9,332 nt of DNA from Oscillospiraceae bacterium UBA6370 (GCA_002437735.1 DJRC01000060.1:4533-13864); one strand, 5' to 3'. Counted from the first letter of the stretch, positions 1 to 5,659 are shown. Notes: generated by a model from the letters alone, not told the origin. Numbers and translations: made by a program.

Positions 1-158
1 CCGATAATGGCGTAATGCGTGTCCATCACGCCGCCGTGGCGCAGGGCGAGGGGGAAGCGGCGCGGAGTGATGACGATCTCCTCACCGTAAGAAAACTCAT
101 AGTCGAGCGTGCGGCCCATGTAAAAGTCTCTGGTTTGGTACGTTGCTGCGGTACACAT
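1..158 (-). CDS. Choloylglycine hydrolase / penicillin V acylase family protein (bile salt hydrolase-like), 5' part only
   Basis: The first 52 codons are present and the rest runs off the left edge. The product is an N-terminal-nucleophile (Ntn) amidase that cleaves a linear C-N amide bond, as in glycine- or taurine-conjugated bile salts or penicillin V. The sequence begins Met-Cys-Thr. In this family Cys2 becomes the catalytic N-terminal nucleophile after Met removal, and it is present. The GRTLDYEFSYGEE segment at residues 15-27 carries the Arg16 and Asp19 expected in the active site, and is followed by ITPR and by HYAIIG at residues 48-53. The start is fixed by Cys2 and by an AGGAGG box (170-165) 6 nt upstream. 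Family membership is clear. Bile salt, penicillin V and N-acyl-homoserine-lactone-like substrates cannot be told apart from 52 residues. The gene lies downstream of tag on the same strand but beyond a hairpin, so it is probably its own transcription unit. Confidence 0.85.
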   Translation of the reverse strand, partial: MCTAATYQTRDFYMGRTLDYEFSYGEEIVITPRRFPLALRHGGVMDTHYAII

Positions 159-186
159 GGAAAACCTCCTGAAAAAACTTTCTGTT

Positions 187-213
187 AGTATGCCGCGCGG
201 AGGAGAAAATCAA
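187..213 (-). promoter_or_regulatory. Possible weak promoter for the choloylglycine hydrolase-like gene
   Basis: On the minus strand TTGATT (213-208) is followed after 15 nt by CATACT (192-187), about 28 bp before the start codon. The spacer is short and both boxes are imperfect, so this is tentative. A 7-bp GC-rich inverted repeat (194-200 with 217-223) overlaps it and may be chance. Confidence 0.3.
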
Positions 214-237
214 CCGCCGCGCGTCTTTCAAAACGGA

Positions 238-266
238 CAGAGGAAAGCTCACGGAGCTTTCCTCTG
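238..266 (-). terminator. Terminator hairpin downstream of tag
   Basis: A perfect 13-bp inverted repeat, CAGAGGAAAGCTC (238-250) and its complement (254-266), is separated by a 3-nt loop. It starts 8 bp after the tag stop codon. Read on the minus strand, the stem is followed by TCCGTTTTGA, a short and imperfect U tract. It most likely ends the ridA-tag transcript before the next minus-strand gene. Confidence 0.65.
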
Positions 267-273
267 TTTCGCG

Positions 274-852
274 TTATTCCGGCGGACGGCGGCTGACGTG
301 CCAGCCGCAGCCCTTCAGATGGTCGTCCACCAGTCCTGCCGACTGGAGCAGGGAGTAGACGATGGTGGTGCCGACGAAAGTAAAGCCGCGCTTTTTCAGG
401 TCGCGGCTGATGCGGTCGGAGAGCGGGGTAGAGGCGGGCACGTCGGCGTCCGTCTCGGGGCTGTTGACGATGGGCTTGCCGTCAACGTAGGCCCAAAGAA
501 AGCGGTCGAAGCTGCCGAACTCCTGCTGCACCTCTAAAAAACACTTGGCGTTTTCGATGATGGAGACGATCTTGCGGCGGTTGCGGACGATGCCGGCGTT
601 CTGCATCAGCTCCGCGACCTTCGCTTCGTCAAAGCGGGCGACTGCGGCAGGCTCGAAGTCCGCGAAGGCCGCGCGGAAGGCCTCGCGCTTTTTGAGAATG
701 GTGATCCACGAAAGCCCCGCCTGCATCACCTCGAGGGACAGCAGCTCGAAGAGCGCGCGATCGTCGTGCGTGGGGCGGCCCCACTCGTGGTCGTGGTAAT
801 CAAGGTAGATCGGCTCCGGCCCGGCCCAGCCGCAGCGTGTCGGCTGCGCCAT
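274..852 (-). CDS. tag: DNA-3-methyladenine glycosylase I (Tag)
   Basis: This base-excision-repair glycosylase removes 3-methyladenine from alkylated DNA in the cytoplasm. The product is 192 aa (E. coli Tag is 187 aa). The start RCGWAG (residues 6-11), YHDHEWGRP (19-27), LEVMQAGLSWITILKKRE (40-57) and FVGTTI (159-164) are Tag hallmarks. The zinc ligands of the family map to Cys7, His20, His178 and Cys182, the last two in HLKGC. Glu41 and Trp49 match the residues that recognise the alkylated base. The start at 852 was chosen because homology begins there; an upstream in-frame Met would lie inside ridA. The ATG sits 1 nt after the ridA stop, with an AGGA-type site inside the ridA end, which suggests translational coupling. 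It is the second gene of a ridA-tag operon. Confidence 0.95.
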   Translation of the reverse strand: MAQPTRCGWAGPEPIYLDYHDHEWGRPTHDDRALFELLSLEVMQAGLSWITILKKREAFRAAFADFEPAAVARFDEAKVAELMQNAGIVRNRRKIVSIIENAKCFLEVQQEFGSFDRFLWAYVDGKPIVNSPETDADVPASTPLSDRISRDLKKRGFTFVGTTIVYSLLQSAGLVDDHLKGCGWHVSRRPPE

Positions 853-853
853 G

Positions 854-1234
854 TTATTTCCTAACGGCGATGGCTTCGATCTCGACCAGCGCGCCCTTGG
901 GCAGCGCGCCGACCTGCACCGCGCTGCGCGCGGGACACTCGCCCTCAAAATACTTGGCGTACACAGCGTTCACTGCGGCGAACGCGCCCATGTCGGTGAG
1001 GAAAACGGTGGTCTTGACCACGTCGCCGAGCGTGCAGCCCGCGCCGGCAAGAACGGCCTTGAGGTTTTTGAGCGACTGCTCGGCCTGCTCCTCCACGCCG
1101 CCGGGGACGAACGCGCCGGTCGCGGGATCAAGCGGGATCTGGCCGGAGACGAACACGAAGCCGTTGGCCTCGATGGCCTGCGAATAGGGACCGATGGCGC
1201 CGGGCGCCGCGGTGGTGGCGATGACAGTTTTCAT
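854..1234 (-). CDS. ridA: RidA family reactive intermediate/imine deaminase
   Basis: A RidA/YjgF/UK114-family protein of 126 aa, the usual length. RidA hydrolyses reactive enamine/imine intermediates (for example 2-aminoacrylate released by PLP enzymes such as serine/threonine dehydratase) to 2-oxo acids plus ammonia, protecting PLP enzymes; family members are homotrimers. Visible signatures are IGPYSQA (residues 14-20, Tyr17), SGQIPLDP (30-37), VVKTTVFLTDM (72-82), CPARSAVQV (100-108) and EIEAIAVRK at the C-terminus. The Arg103 in PARS is the substrate-carboxylate-binding arginine that distinguishes true RidA from several other subfamilies, and Glu120 is also present. The start is supported by AGGAGG (1248-1243), 8 nt upstream. 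It is the promoter-proximal gene, with tag following after 1 nt. Confidence in the family is very high. The physiological substrate here is inferred from the Arg-containing subfamily. Confidence 0.95.
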   Translation of the reverse strand: MKTVIATTAAPGAIGPYSQAIEANGFVFVSGQIPLDPATGAFVPGGVEEQAEQSLKNLKAVLAGAGCTLGDVVKTTVFLTDMGAFAAVNAVYAKYFEGECPARSAVQVGALPKGALVEIEAIAVRK

Positions 1235-1269
1235 CGGAAAAGCCTCCTAAAATAAGATTCGGTGAGCCT

Positions 1270-1299
1270 ATGATAGCACCGGCGCGGCGTCCGCGTCAA
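1270..1299 (-). promoter_or_regulatory. Sigma-A promoter of ridA-tag
   Basis: On the minus strand TTGACG (1299-1294) and TATCAT (1275-1270) are separated by 18 nt, giving a short leader of roughly 30 nt before the ridA ATG at 1234. Each box differs from consensus at one position. It lies back to back with the cupin promoter. Confidence 0.75.
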
Positions 1300-1336
1300 G
1301 GCGGCGCGGGATTTTTTGCCGCGCCGTGCGGGGGAC

Positions 1337-1365
1337 TTGCGCCGCGCCGCGCTTTGTGGTATGCT
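1337..1365 (+). promoter_or_regulatory. Sigma-A promoter with extended -10 for the cupin-TSCPD operon
   Basis: TTGCGC (1337-1342) and TATGCT (1360-1365) are separated by 17 nt, and the -10 box is preceded by TGG (extended -10). It lies about 40 bp upstream of the cupin ATG. Between this promoter and that of ridA sits an 8-bp GC-rich inverted repeat (1302-1309 with 1319-1326) around a T6 run. It could bind a regulator of both units, or be chance in GC-rich DNA. Confidence 0.65.
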
Positions 1366-1404
1366 TGTCCCGACAAAAGCCAAATGGCAAAGGAGAGATG
1401 ATTT

Positions 1405-1752
1405 ATGATCATTCGTGCAGAGGACCGAAAGCAGATCCTGACGCCCAACGCCCGCGGCGGCGACGGTACGCTCGACAAGCGCGACTGTGTGCTGGAGAAT
1501 ATGCCGGAGAACGCGAAGATGTTCGCCGAGATCAAGCTCGAGCCGGGCTGTTCGCTGGGCACACACACCCACACCGGCGAGTACGAGGTGTTCTTCTTCC
1601 ATGAGGGCGAGATCACGCTCAACGACAACGGCACCGAGCGCAAAATGCACCCAGGCGACTTCGCTATCTGCTATGACGGCGAAAGCCACGGCATCGCCAA
1701 CCGCACGGACAAGCCCGCGTCGCTGTTCGCGGCCATCATCAAGACCAAGTAA
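1405..1752 (+). CDS. Small single-domain cupin protein
   Basis: A 115-aa cupin_2-type beta-barrel protein. Cupin motif 1 runs from Gly48 with metal-binding His54, His56 and Glu61 (GTHTHTGEYE). Motif 2 contains HPGD (residues 82-85), His95 and Asn99 (SHGIAN). The His/His/Glu/His set of a divalent metal site is therefore complete, so the protein can bind metal and may be an enzyme or small-ligand sensor. No helix-turn-helix or other domain is attached. The start at 1405 is preceded by AGGAG (1391-1395). An out-of-frame ATG at 1398 was not used. A TSCPD-domain gene follows after 9 bp, so the two are surely co-transcribed. The specific substrate is unknown; small cupins of this kind are generally annotated only as cupin domain-containing protein. 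Confidence 0.88.
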   Translation: MIIRAEDRKQILTPNARGGDGTLDKRDCVLENMPENAKMFAEIKLEPGCSLGTHTHTGEYEVFFFHEGEITLNDNGTERKMHPGDFAICYDGESHGIANRTDKPASLFAAIIKTK

Positions 1753-1761
1753 GGAGGCCCC

Positions 1762-2028
1762 ATGACGACCTATACCTATTATCCCAAGGGCACCTGCTCG
1801 AAGCAGATGGAAGTCGATCTGGAGAACGGCGTCATCAAGGATGTGCGCGTGCTCGGCGGCTGCAACGGCAATCTGCAGGGCATTTCGAGCCTTGTGCGCG
1901 GTATGAAGGCCACGGACGCCATCGAGCGGATGCGCGGCATCCGCTGCGGCTTCAAGCCGACCTCCTGCCCCGACCAGCTCTCCATCGCGCTGGAAAAGGC
2001 GCTGAAGGAAGAAAAAGACGCAAAGTGA
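1762..2028 (+). CDS. TSCPD domain-containing protein (TIGR03905-like), function unknown
   Basis: An 88-aa protein of the small stand-alone TSCPD family, named for the conserved motif seen here at residues 67-71 (TSCPD). A related domain occurs at the C-terminus of some ribonucleotide reductases. Four cysteines lie in conserved-looking contexts: Cys12 in KGTCSK, Cys34 in GGCNGN, Cys62 in RCGF and Cys69 in TSCPD. They could form a metal or Fe-S site (inference). No signal peptide or membrane segment is visible, so it is probably cytoplasmic. Translation starts at ATG 1762 with AAGGAGG directly overlapping the spacer after the cupin stop. A strong terminator hairpin follows the gene. Family assignment is confident. 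No biochemical function is claimed. Confidence 0.88.
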   Translation: MTTYTYYPKGTCSKQMEVDLENGVIKDVRVLGGCNGNLQGISSLVRGMKATDAIERMRGIRCGFKPTSCPDQLSIALEKALKEEKDAK

Positions 2029-2076
2029 ATCCCACGGGCTCAAAAGAGCTTGCGTGGATGAAAAAGGGAAAGACAC

Positions 2077-2113
2077 AAAGGGAACGGCTTCGCAGCGCGA
2101 AGCCGTTCCCTTT
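2077..2113. terminator. Bidirectional terminator between converging genes
   Basis: A perfect 17-bp inverted repeat (2077-2093 with 2097-2113) with a 3-nt loop. The arms begin AAAGGG and end CCCTTT, so a short T run follows the stem on either strand. It lies between the TSCPD gene stop (2028) and the converging alarmone synthetase stop (2137), and probably serves both. Confidence 0.8.
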
Positions 2114-2136
2114 ATCCTCTGCGGGAGCCGTGCCGC

Positions 2137-2811
2137 TCACTCAGCGGCCTGGATGCGGTGGTACATATCCTGCATCTTGCGGTCAATGTCGGCGATCTCG
2201 TCGGCGCAGGCGAACATCTGCTCGTTGATGCCGGCGGGGAGGGCGGCCTTGTCCTTCTTGTAGCGGATATCATGCTCAAGGCTGGCCCAGAAATCCATCG
2301 CCACCGTGCGAAGCTGCACCTCCACGAGCACGGACTCCGTGCGGTCGGAGAGGTAGATGGGTACGCGCAGGTCGAGATGGAGCGAGCGGTAGCCGTTGTA
2401 GTTCGGCGTTTCGATGTAGTCCTGCCGCTTGACGAGCTCCATGTCGCTCTGGCGCAGGAGCATCTCCTCCACGCGGTAAACGTCGTCGATGTAGCAGCAT
2501 ACCACGCGGATGCCGGCGATGTCGTTGATGTTTTTCTTGGCGGACTCCATCGAGATCTCCAGCCCCTTGCGCCGCAGCTTCTCGATGATGCTGCCGGTGG
2601 ACTTTAGGCGGCTTTCGACGTGGTGGATGGGGTTGTGGTCGTAGCGGACGCTGAACTCCTCGTTCAGCACCTCCAGCCGCGTCTGGATCTCGCGCACGGC
2701 GGAGCTGTAGAGGTGCTCAAATTGCAGGAAATCCTGATAGCTGCGGTAGAGCTGCGCGGTCTCGTTCTGCAGCACGACGTCCGTGCGGATGGGGACAAAG
2801 GTCTTGTCCAT
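2137..2811 (-). CDS. Small alarmone synthetase (GTP pyrophosphokinase, RelA/SpoT synthetase domain only)
   Basis: A 224-aa cytoplasmic protein that transfers pyrophosphate from ATP to GDP/GTP to make (p)ppGpp. It has the synthetase domain only, with no HD hydrolase, TGS or ACT domain, so it belongs to the RelP/RelQ (YwaC/YjbM-like) class. Motifs in order: ESRLKS (residues 66-71, Arg68 and Lys70), RKG (81-83), INDIAGIRVVC (95-105, Asp97), the G-loop TPNYNGYRSLHL (135-146), VEVQLRT (163-169, Glu164) and FWASLEHDIRYK (174-185). The start at 2811 has AGGAGG (2822-2817) 5 nt upstream. The longer in-frame extension would cross the promoter and the divergent LysR start, so it was rejected. It has its own extended -10 promoter. 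RelP and RelQ types were not distinguished, so no symbol is given. Confidence 0.93.
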   Translation of the reverse strand: MDKTFVPIRTDVVLQNETAQLYRSYQDFLQFEHLYSSAVREIQTRLEVLNEEFSVRYDHNPIHHVESRLKSTGSIIEKLRRKGLEISMESAKKNINDIAGIRVVCCYIDDVYRVEEMLLRQSDMELVKRQDYIETPNYNGYRSLHLDLRVPIYLSDRTESVLVEVQLRTVAMDFWASLEHDIRYKKDKAALPAGINEQMFACADEIADIDRKMQDMYHRIQAAE

Positions 2812-2844
2812 GGCGGCCTCCTGAGCGGTTAATCTCTTTCTCTC

Positions 2845-2872
2845 AGTATACCACATCGGCGCGTGCGTGCAA
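2845..2872 (-). promoter_or_regulatory. Sigma-A promoter (extended -10) of the alarmone synthetase
   Basis: On the minus strand TTGCAC (2872-2867), a 16-nt spacer ending in TGG, then TATACT (2850-2845). The predicted leader is about 27 nt. It is back to back with the LysR promoter. Confidence 0.75.
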
Positions 2873-2874
2873 GG

Positions 2875-2884
2875 GCAAATTTGC
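2875..2884. promoter_or_regulatory. Candidate operator palindrome between divergent promoters
   Basis: GCAAATTTGC is a perfect 10-bp palindrome lying between the two -35 boxes. It is upstream of both the LysR gene and the alarmone synthetase. LysR-type regulators often bind such AT-cored dyads upstream of their own gene and a divergent target, but a 10-bp palindrome alone is weak evidence. Confidence 0.35.
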
Positions 2885-2896
2885 GGGAAAAAGAAC

Positions 2897-2925
2897 TGGA
2901 CAAACGGGCGGGAAACGGATATACT
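2897..2925 (+). promoter_or_regulatory. Sigma-A promoter of the LysR-type regulator gene
   Basis: TGGACA (2897-2902) and TATACT (2920-2925) with a 17-nt spacer, each one mismatch from consensus, about 47 bp before the ATG at 2972. Confidence 0.75.
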
Positions 2926-2971
2926 GTAAGCTGTGGTTTTGTTGACGAAGGCGCGAAAGGGGGCCGGGGGA

Positions 2972-3907
2972 ATGGACATTGATATGGACATCAAGGAGCT
3001 GGAGGCATTCGTCTATGTGGTCGAAAACTGCAGCTTTTCCCGCGCGGCCGAGCTGCTGCACCTGACGCAGCCGACCATTTCCTCCCACATCTCCGCGCTC
3101 GAGCGCAAGCTCGGCATCAAGCTCGTCGTGCGCACGACGAAGGAGACCTACCCCTCCGATGCGGGCAAGCTCCTCTACCGCTACGCCAAGGAGATCCTGC
3201 AGGTGCGCGAGAACGCCGCCGCAGCGCTCAAGAGCTTTTCGCAGGAGATGCGCGGCACCATCACGCTCGCGGCCTCCACGGTGCCGAGCCAGTATTATCT
3301 GCCGCACCTTTTGCAGAATTTCCACGAGAAATATCCCGACATTGCCTTCAACATTCAGATGGAGGACAGCCCCAAGGTCATCGAGATGGTCGCGACGCGC
3401 GCCGTGGAGATCGGCTTCAGCGGCACACGGGTGGAGAACCACAAGTGCATCTCGCAGGAGTTTGCCGGCGACTGCATGGCGGTCATCACCCCGAACACGG
3501 AAAAATTCCGCGCCTATGCCGGCAAGCATCTCCCGAAGGAGCTTCTGCTGAGCGAGACCTTCATCAGCCGCGAGAAGTCCAGCGGCACCTATCAGGCCGG
3601 CAGGGAGATTCTGGAGCGCATGGGTGTCGACATCACGCAGCTGCGCACGGCCATCGAGGTCCGCTCGAGCGAAAGCGTGAAGCAGATGGTGGGCGAGGGG
3701 CTAGGTATCGGATTGATCTCCCTCTCCGCCGCGCGCGATTATGTGCAGTTCGAGAGGGTGCTTGCCTTCCCCTTTGAGGAGGAGGAGCTCAAGCGCAGGC
3801 TCTACATCGTCAAGCACAAAAACAGCATTCTCTCGCCCATCGCGCAGGTCTTTTACGACTACGCGCGGAAATATTACGAGAAGCATCCGGAAAAAGCGCC
3901 CGAGTGA
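2972..3907 (+). CDS. LysR-type transcriptional regulator
   Basis: A 311-aa DNA-binding regulator of normal LysR length. The winged helix-turn-helix is at about residues 7-65, with FSRAAELLHLTQPTISSHI (22-40) as the HTH core and LERKLGIKLVVRTTKE following. A linker helix (about 65-93) leads to a periplasmic-binding-protein-like effector domain (about 95-300) with STVPSQYYLPHLL (102-114) and SREKSSGTY (199-207). ATG 2972 was chosen over an upstream GTG at 2933 because homology begins at MDIKELEAF and a GGGGG-type ribosome site (2959-2963) precedes it; ATG 2984 is also possible. By general resemblance it belongs to the CysB/Cbl-like clostridial group, some members of which are annotated as associated with selenium metabolism. 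Nothing in this window confirms a sulfur or selenium role. A terminator overlaps its stop codon, and it is divergent from the alarmone synthetase. Confidence 0.92.
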   Translation: MDIDMDIKELEAFVYVVENCSFSRAAELLHLTQPTISSHISALERKLGIKLVVRTTKETYPSDAGKLLYRYAKEILQVRENAAAALKSFSQEMRGTITLAASTVPSQYYLPHLLQNFHEKYPDIAFNIQMEDSPKVIEMVATRAVEIGFSGTRVENHKCISQEFAGDCMAVITPNTEKFRAYAGKHLPKELLLSETFISREKSSGTYQAGREILERMGVDITQLRTAIEVRSSESVKQMVGEGLGIGLISLSAARDYVQFERVLAFPFEEEELKRRLYIVKHKNSILSPIAQVFYDYARKYYEKHPEKAPE

Positions 3908-3921
3908 GGGCGCTTTCCCTT
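3893..3921 (+). terminator. Intrinsic terminator overlapping the LysR stop codon
   Basis: AAAGCGCCC (3893-3901) pairs with GGGCGCTTT (3908-3916) around a 6-nt loop that contains the TGA stop. CCCTTTTA follows as a short U tract. It separates the LysR gene from the Crp/Fnr gene. Confidence 0.7.
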
Positions 3922-3947
3922 TTATCGCAGACACAGGAAAATAGTGA

Positions 3948-3976
3948 TTTACTTTTTGCACATGACAGGTTACAAT
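3948..3976 (+). promoter_or_regulatory. Promoter of the Crp/Fnr-type regulator gene
   Basis: TTTACT (3948-3953), a 17-nt spacer, then TACAAT (3971-3976). The leader is about 60 nt and AT-rich, in contrast to the surrounding coding sequence. No clear FNR or CRP consensus half-site pair was found here. Confidence 0.6.
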
Positions 3977-4043
3977 AAAAAAGTTAAAGAGACCATACAA
4001 ACAAACGGCCAAACGGCATGGCGGGAAGGCGGGGAGAGATACG

Positions 4044-4691
4044 ATGCAGACGGTGCGCTCACAGCTCTTTGAGGGCATCACGAACGAGGAGTGCGCGCGG
4101 ATGTTCCAATGCTTCGGCGCACGCGAGGCGGGCTATGAGGCCGGCGCGCTCATCAGCGAATTTGACGGGGAACAGAACGCCGTGGGCGTGCTGCTCTCCG
4201 GCAGCGCGGATCTCGTCCGGCTAGATGCCGACGGCAACCGCACCATCCTCGAAACGCTAGAGGAGGGCGGTGTGTTCGGCGAGGTGCTGGCGTTCTCCGG
4301 CGCGGGCGGCGACTCGATCTTTTTGGAGTGCCGGCGGGACTGCCGCGTGCTCTATCTCGACTATGACCAGATCACCAAGCGCTGCGAAAACGCCTGCCTG
4401 CACCACAGCATTTTGGTGCAGAATCTGTTCCGCCTGCTCTCGACCAAGACGCTGCGCTTGAGCGAGCGGGTGGAGGTGCTCTCGCGCCGCTCCATCCGCG
4501 AAAAACTGCTGTGCTACTTTGAGCAGCTCGCGCGGCGGGAGAAGTCGGAGACCGTCGCGCTGCCGTTTTCCCTCAGCGCACTGGCAGAGTACATCAGCGC
4601 CGACCGCAGCGCCATGATGCGCGAGTTGAAAAAGCTCAAGGAGGAGGGCGTTTTGCAGACGGAAAACCGTCGGATCACCCTTCTATCGTAG
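4044..4691 (+). CDS. Crp/Fnr family transcriptional regulator
   Basis: A 215-aa regulator with an N-terminal cyclic-nucleotide-binding-type beta barrel (about residues 10-120, including GGVFGEVLAFSG at 75-86), a long dimerisation helix (about 120-150) and a C-terminal winged HTH (about 165-212, recognition region SADRSAMMRELKKL at 185-198). The Arg-Ser pair used by true CRP to bind cAMP is not evident after the FGE segment, so a cAMP ligand is unlikely. The N-terminal four-cysteine pattern of enterobacterial FNR is also absent. Cysteines occur as Cys17/Cys23, Cys96/Cys100 and Cys114/Cys118, the last in RCENACLHH. A GGGGAG ribosome site (4031-4036) supports ATG 4044. It sits directly upstream of nfnAB on the same strand with no strong terminator between, so regulation of nfnAB is plausible but inferred. 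Confidence 0.92.
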   Translation: MQTVRSQLFEGITNEECARMFQCFGAREAGYEAGALISEFDGEQNAVGVLLSGSADLVRLDADGNRTILETLEEGGVFGEVLAFSGAGGDSIFLECRRDCRVLYLDYDQITKRCENACLHHSILVQNLFRLLSTKTLRLSERVEVLSRRSIREKLLCYFEQLARREKSETVALPFSLSALAEYISADRSAMMRELKKLKEEGVLQTENRRITLLS

Positions 4692-4694
4692 AAA

Positions 4695-4712
4695 ATGCAG
4701 GAGAACTTGCAT
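4695..4712. promoter_or_regulatory. Candidate operator upstream of the nfnAB promoter
   Basis: ATGCAGGAGAACTTGCAT is a dyad with 5-bp perfect outer arms (ATGCA/TGCAT), centred about 65 bp before the predicted nfnA transcription start. That is the class I position for CRP-like activators. ATGCAGG recurs at 4761-4767 within a second small palindrome, ATGCAGGGCAT (4761-4771), at the -10 box and start site. It could also form a short RNA hairpin, but it lacks a U tract. Confidence 0.35.
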
Positions 4713-4733
4713 CAAAAATATTGAACTATACGA

Positions 4734-4762
4734 TTGACGCAAGGAATCCATCATGATATAAT
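4734..4762 (+). promoter_or_regulatory. Strong sigma-A promoter of nfnAB
   Basis: TTGACG (4734-4739), a 17-nt spacer, and a perfect TATAAT (4757-4762) preceded by TGA (extended -10). It is the closest match to consensus among the GC-rich part of the window, consistent with a highly expressed central-metabolism operon. Confidence 0.85.
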
Positions 4763-4815
4763 GCAGGGCATCTACAAATATCCATAACGCTAATTTGGAG
4801 AAAAGAGGTTACGCT

Positions 4816-5658
4816 ATGTATCGCATCGTCAGAAAAGAAGCGCTCAAGCCGACCGTCATCCTGTATGAGATCGAGGCGCCGATGGTGGCAAAGAAGGCCG
4901 AGCCTGGCCAGTTCATCATCCTGCGCGTCGATGAAAACGGCGAACGCATCCCCATCACGATCCATGACTACGACCGCGAGAAGGGCACCGTTACCATCAT
5001 CGTGCAGACCGTCGGCGCGACCACCGAGAAGCTCAGCCACAAGCAGCAGGGCGAGTTCATTCAGGACTTCGTCGGCCCGCTCGGCCGTCCGACCGAGACC
5101 GAGGGCAAGAAGAAGGTCTGCGTGGTCGGCGGCGGCGTCGGCTGCGCCATCGCCTATCCCGTGCTCAAGAAGTTCCACGACTGCGGCGCGGAGGTCCACG
5201 CGGTCGTCGGCTTCAAGAACAAGGACGTTGTGATTTTGGAGGATAAGTTCAAGTCCGCCTCCGACGTGATGAAGCTCGTCACCGACGACGGCTCCTACGG
5301 CGAGAAGGGCCTTGTTACCGATGCGCTCAAGCAGCTCATCGAGGAGGGCAACCAGTACGACGAGATCTTCGCCATCGGTCCCGCCATCATGATGAAATTC
5401 GTCTCCAAGACGACCGAGCCCTATGGCATCCCCACCACCGTTTCCATGAGCCCCATCATGGTCGACGGCACCGGTATGTGCGGCGGCTGCCGCCTCACCG
5501 TCGGCGGTGAGACCAAGTTCGCCTGCGTGGACGGCCCCGACTTCGACGGCCACAAGGTCGACTGGGACGAGAGCCTCAAGCGCGGCAAGATGTACTTCGA
5601 TTGGGAGCGTCATAAGCACGAAGAAGTCTGCAACCTGTTCAAGAAGGAGGTCCAGTAA
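4816..5658 (+). CDS. nfnA: NADH-dependent ferredoxin:NADP+ oxidoreductase, small subunit (NfnA)
   Basis: Small subunit, 280 aa, of the cytoplasmic flavin-based electron-bifurcating transhydrogenase. The complex couples NADPH oxidation to reduction of NAD+ and ferredoxin, or the reverse. The fold is that of PyrK/ferredoxin-NADP reductase: an FAD domain with RIPITIHDYD (residues 44-53), an NAD(H)-binding domain with VVGGGVGCAIAYP (103-115), and a C-terminal [2Fe-2S] site. Cluster ligands appear to be Cys222, Cys225 and Cys237, with Asp217 in DGTGMCGGC where PyrK has a cysteine. An Asp ligand is known for Nfn. Many databases call this a sulfide/dihydroorotate dehydrogenase-like FAD/NAD-binding protein. 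ATG 4816 was chosen with AGAGG (4804-4808) 7 nt upstream; an in-frame TTG at 4795 overlaps this site. The stop is 1 nt before nfnB. Confidence 0.92.
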   Translation: MYRIVRKEALKPTVILYEIEAPMVAKKAEPGQFIILRVDENGERIPITIHDYDREKGTVTIIVQTVGATTEKLSHKQQGEFIQDFVGPLGRPTETEGKKKVCVVGGGVGCAIAYPVLKKFHDCGAEVHAVVGFKNKDVVILEDKFKSASDVMKLVTDDGSYGEKGLVTDALKQLIEEGNQYDEIFAIGPAIMMKFVSKTTEPYGIPTTVSMSPIMVDGTGMCGGCRLTVGGETKFACVDGPDFDGHKVDWDESLKRGKMYFDWERHKHEEVCNLFKKEVQ

Positions 5659-5659
5659 G

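Noticed and set aside
194..223. Short GC-rich inverted repeat upstream of the hydrolase gene
   Set aside because: Only 7 bp per arm with a 16-nt loop in GC-rich DNA; chance is likely. It is mentioned only with the weak promoter.
157..537. A 126-codon plus-strand open frame at the left end
   Set aside because: It begins inside the hydrolase gene's ribosome site, crosses the terminator hairpin and continues antisense to tag. No supporting motif.
1231..2076. A 281-codon open frame on the minus strand across the cupin and TSCPD genes
   Set aside because: It covers two real plus-strand genes, two divergent promoters and part of ridA's ribosome site. No domain is recognisable.
2812..2994. Longer N-terminal version of the alarmone synthetase
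   Set aside because: The extension would translate the promoter and cross the divergent LysR start. The ATG at 2811 has a good ribosome site and is where family homology begins.
2843..3529. A 228-codon open frame on the minus strand opposite the LysR gene
   Set aside because: Antisense of a clear LysR protein and overlapping the divergent promoter region; composition is that of a shadow frame.
4726..5619. A 297-codon open frame on the minus strand opposite nfnA
   Set aside because: Antisense shadow of nfnA with the same biased composition. It would also run through the nfnA promoter region.
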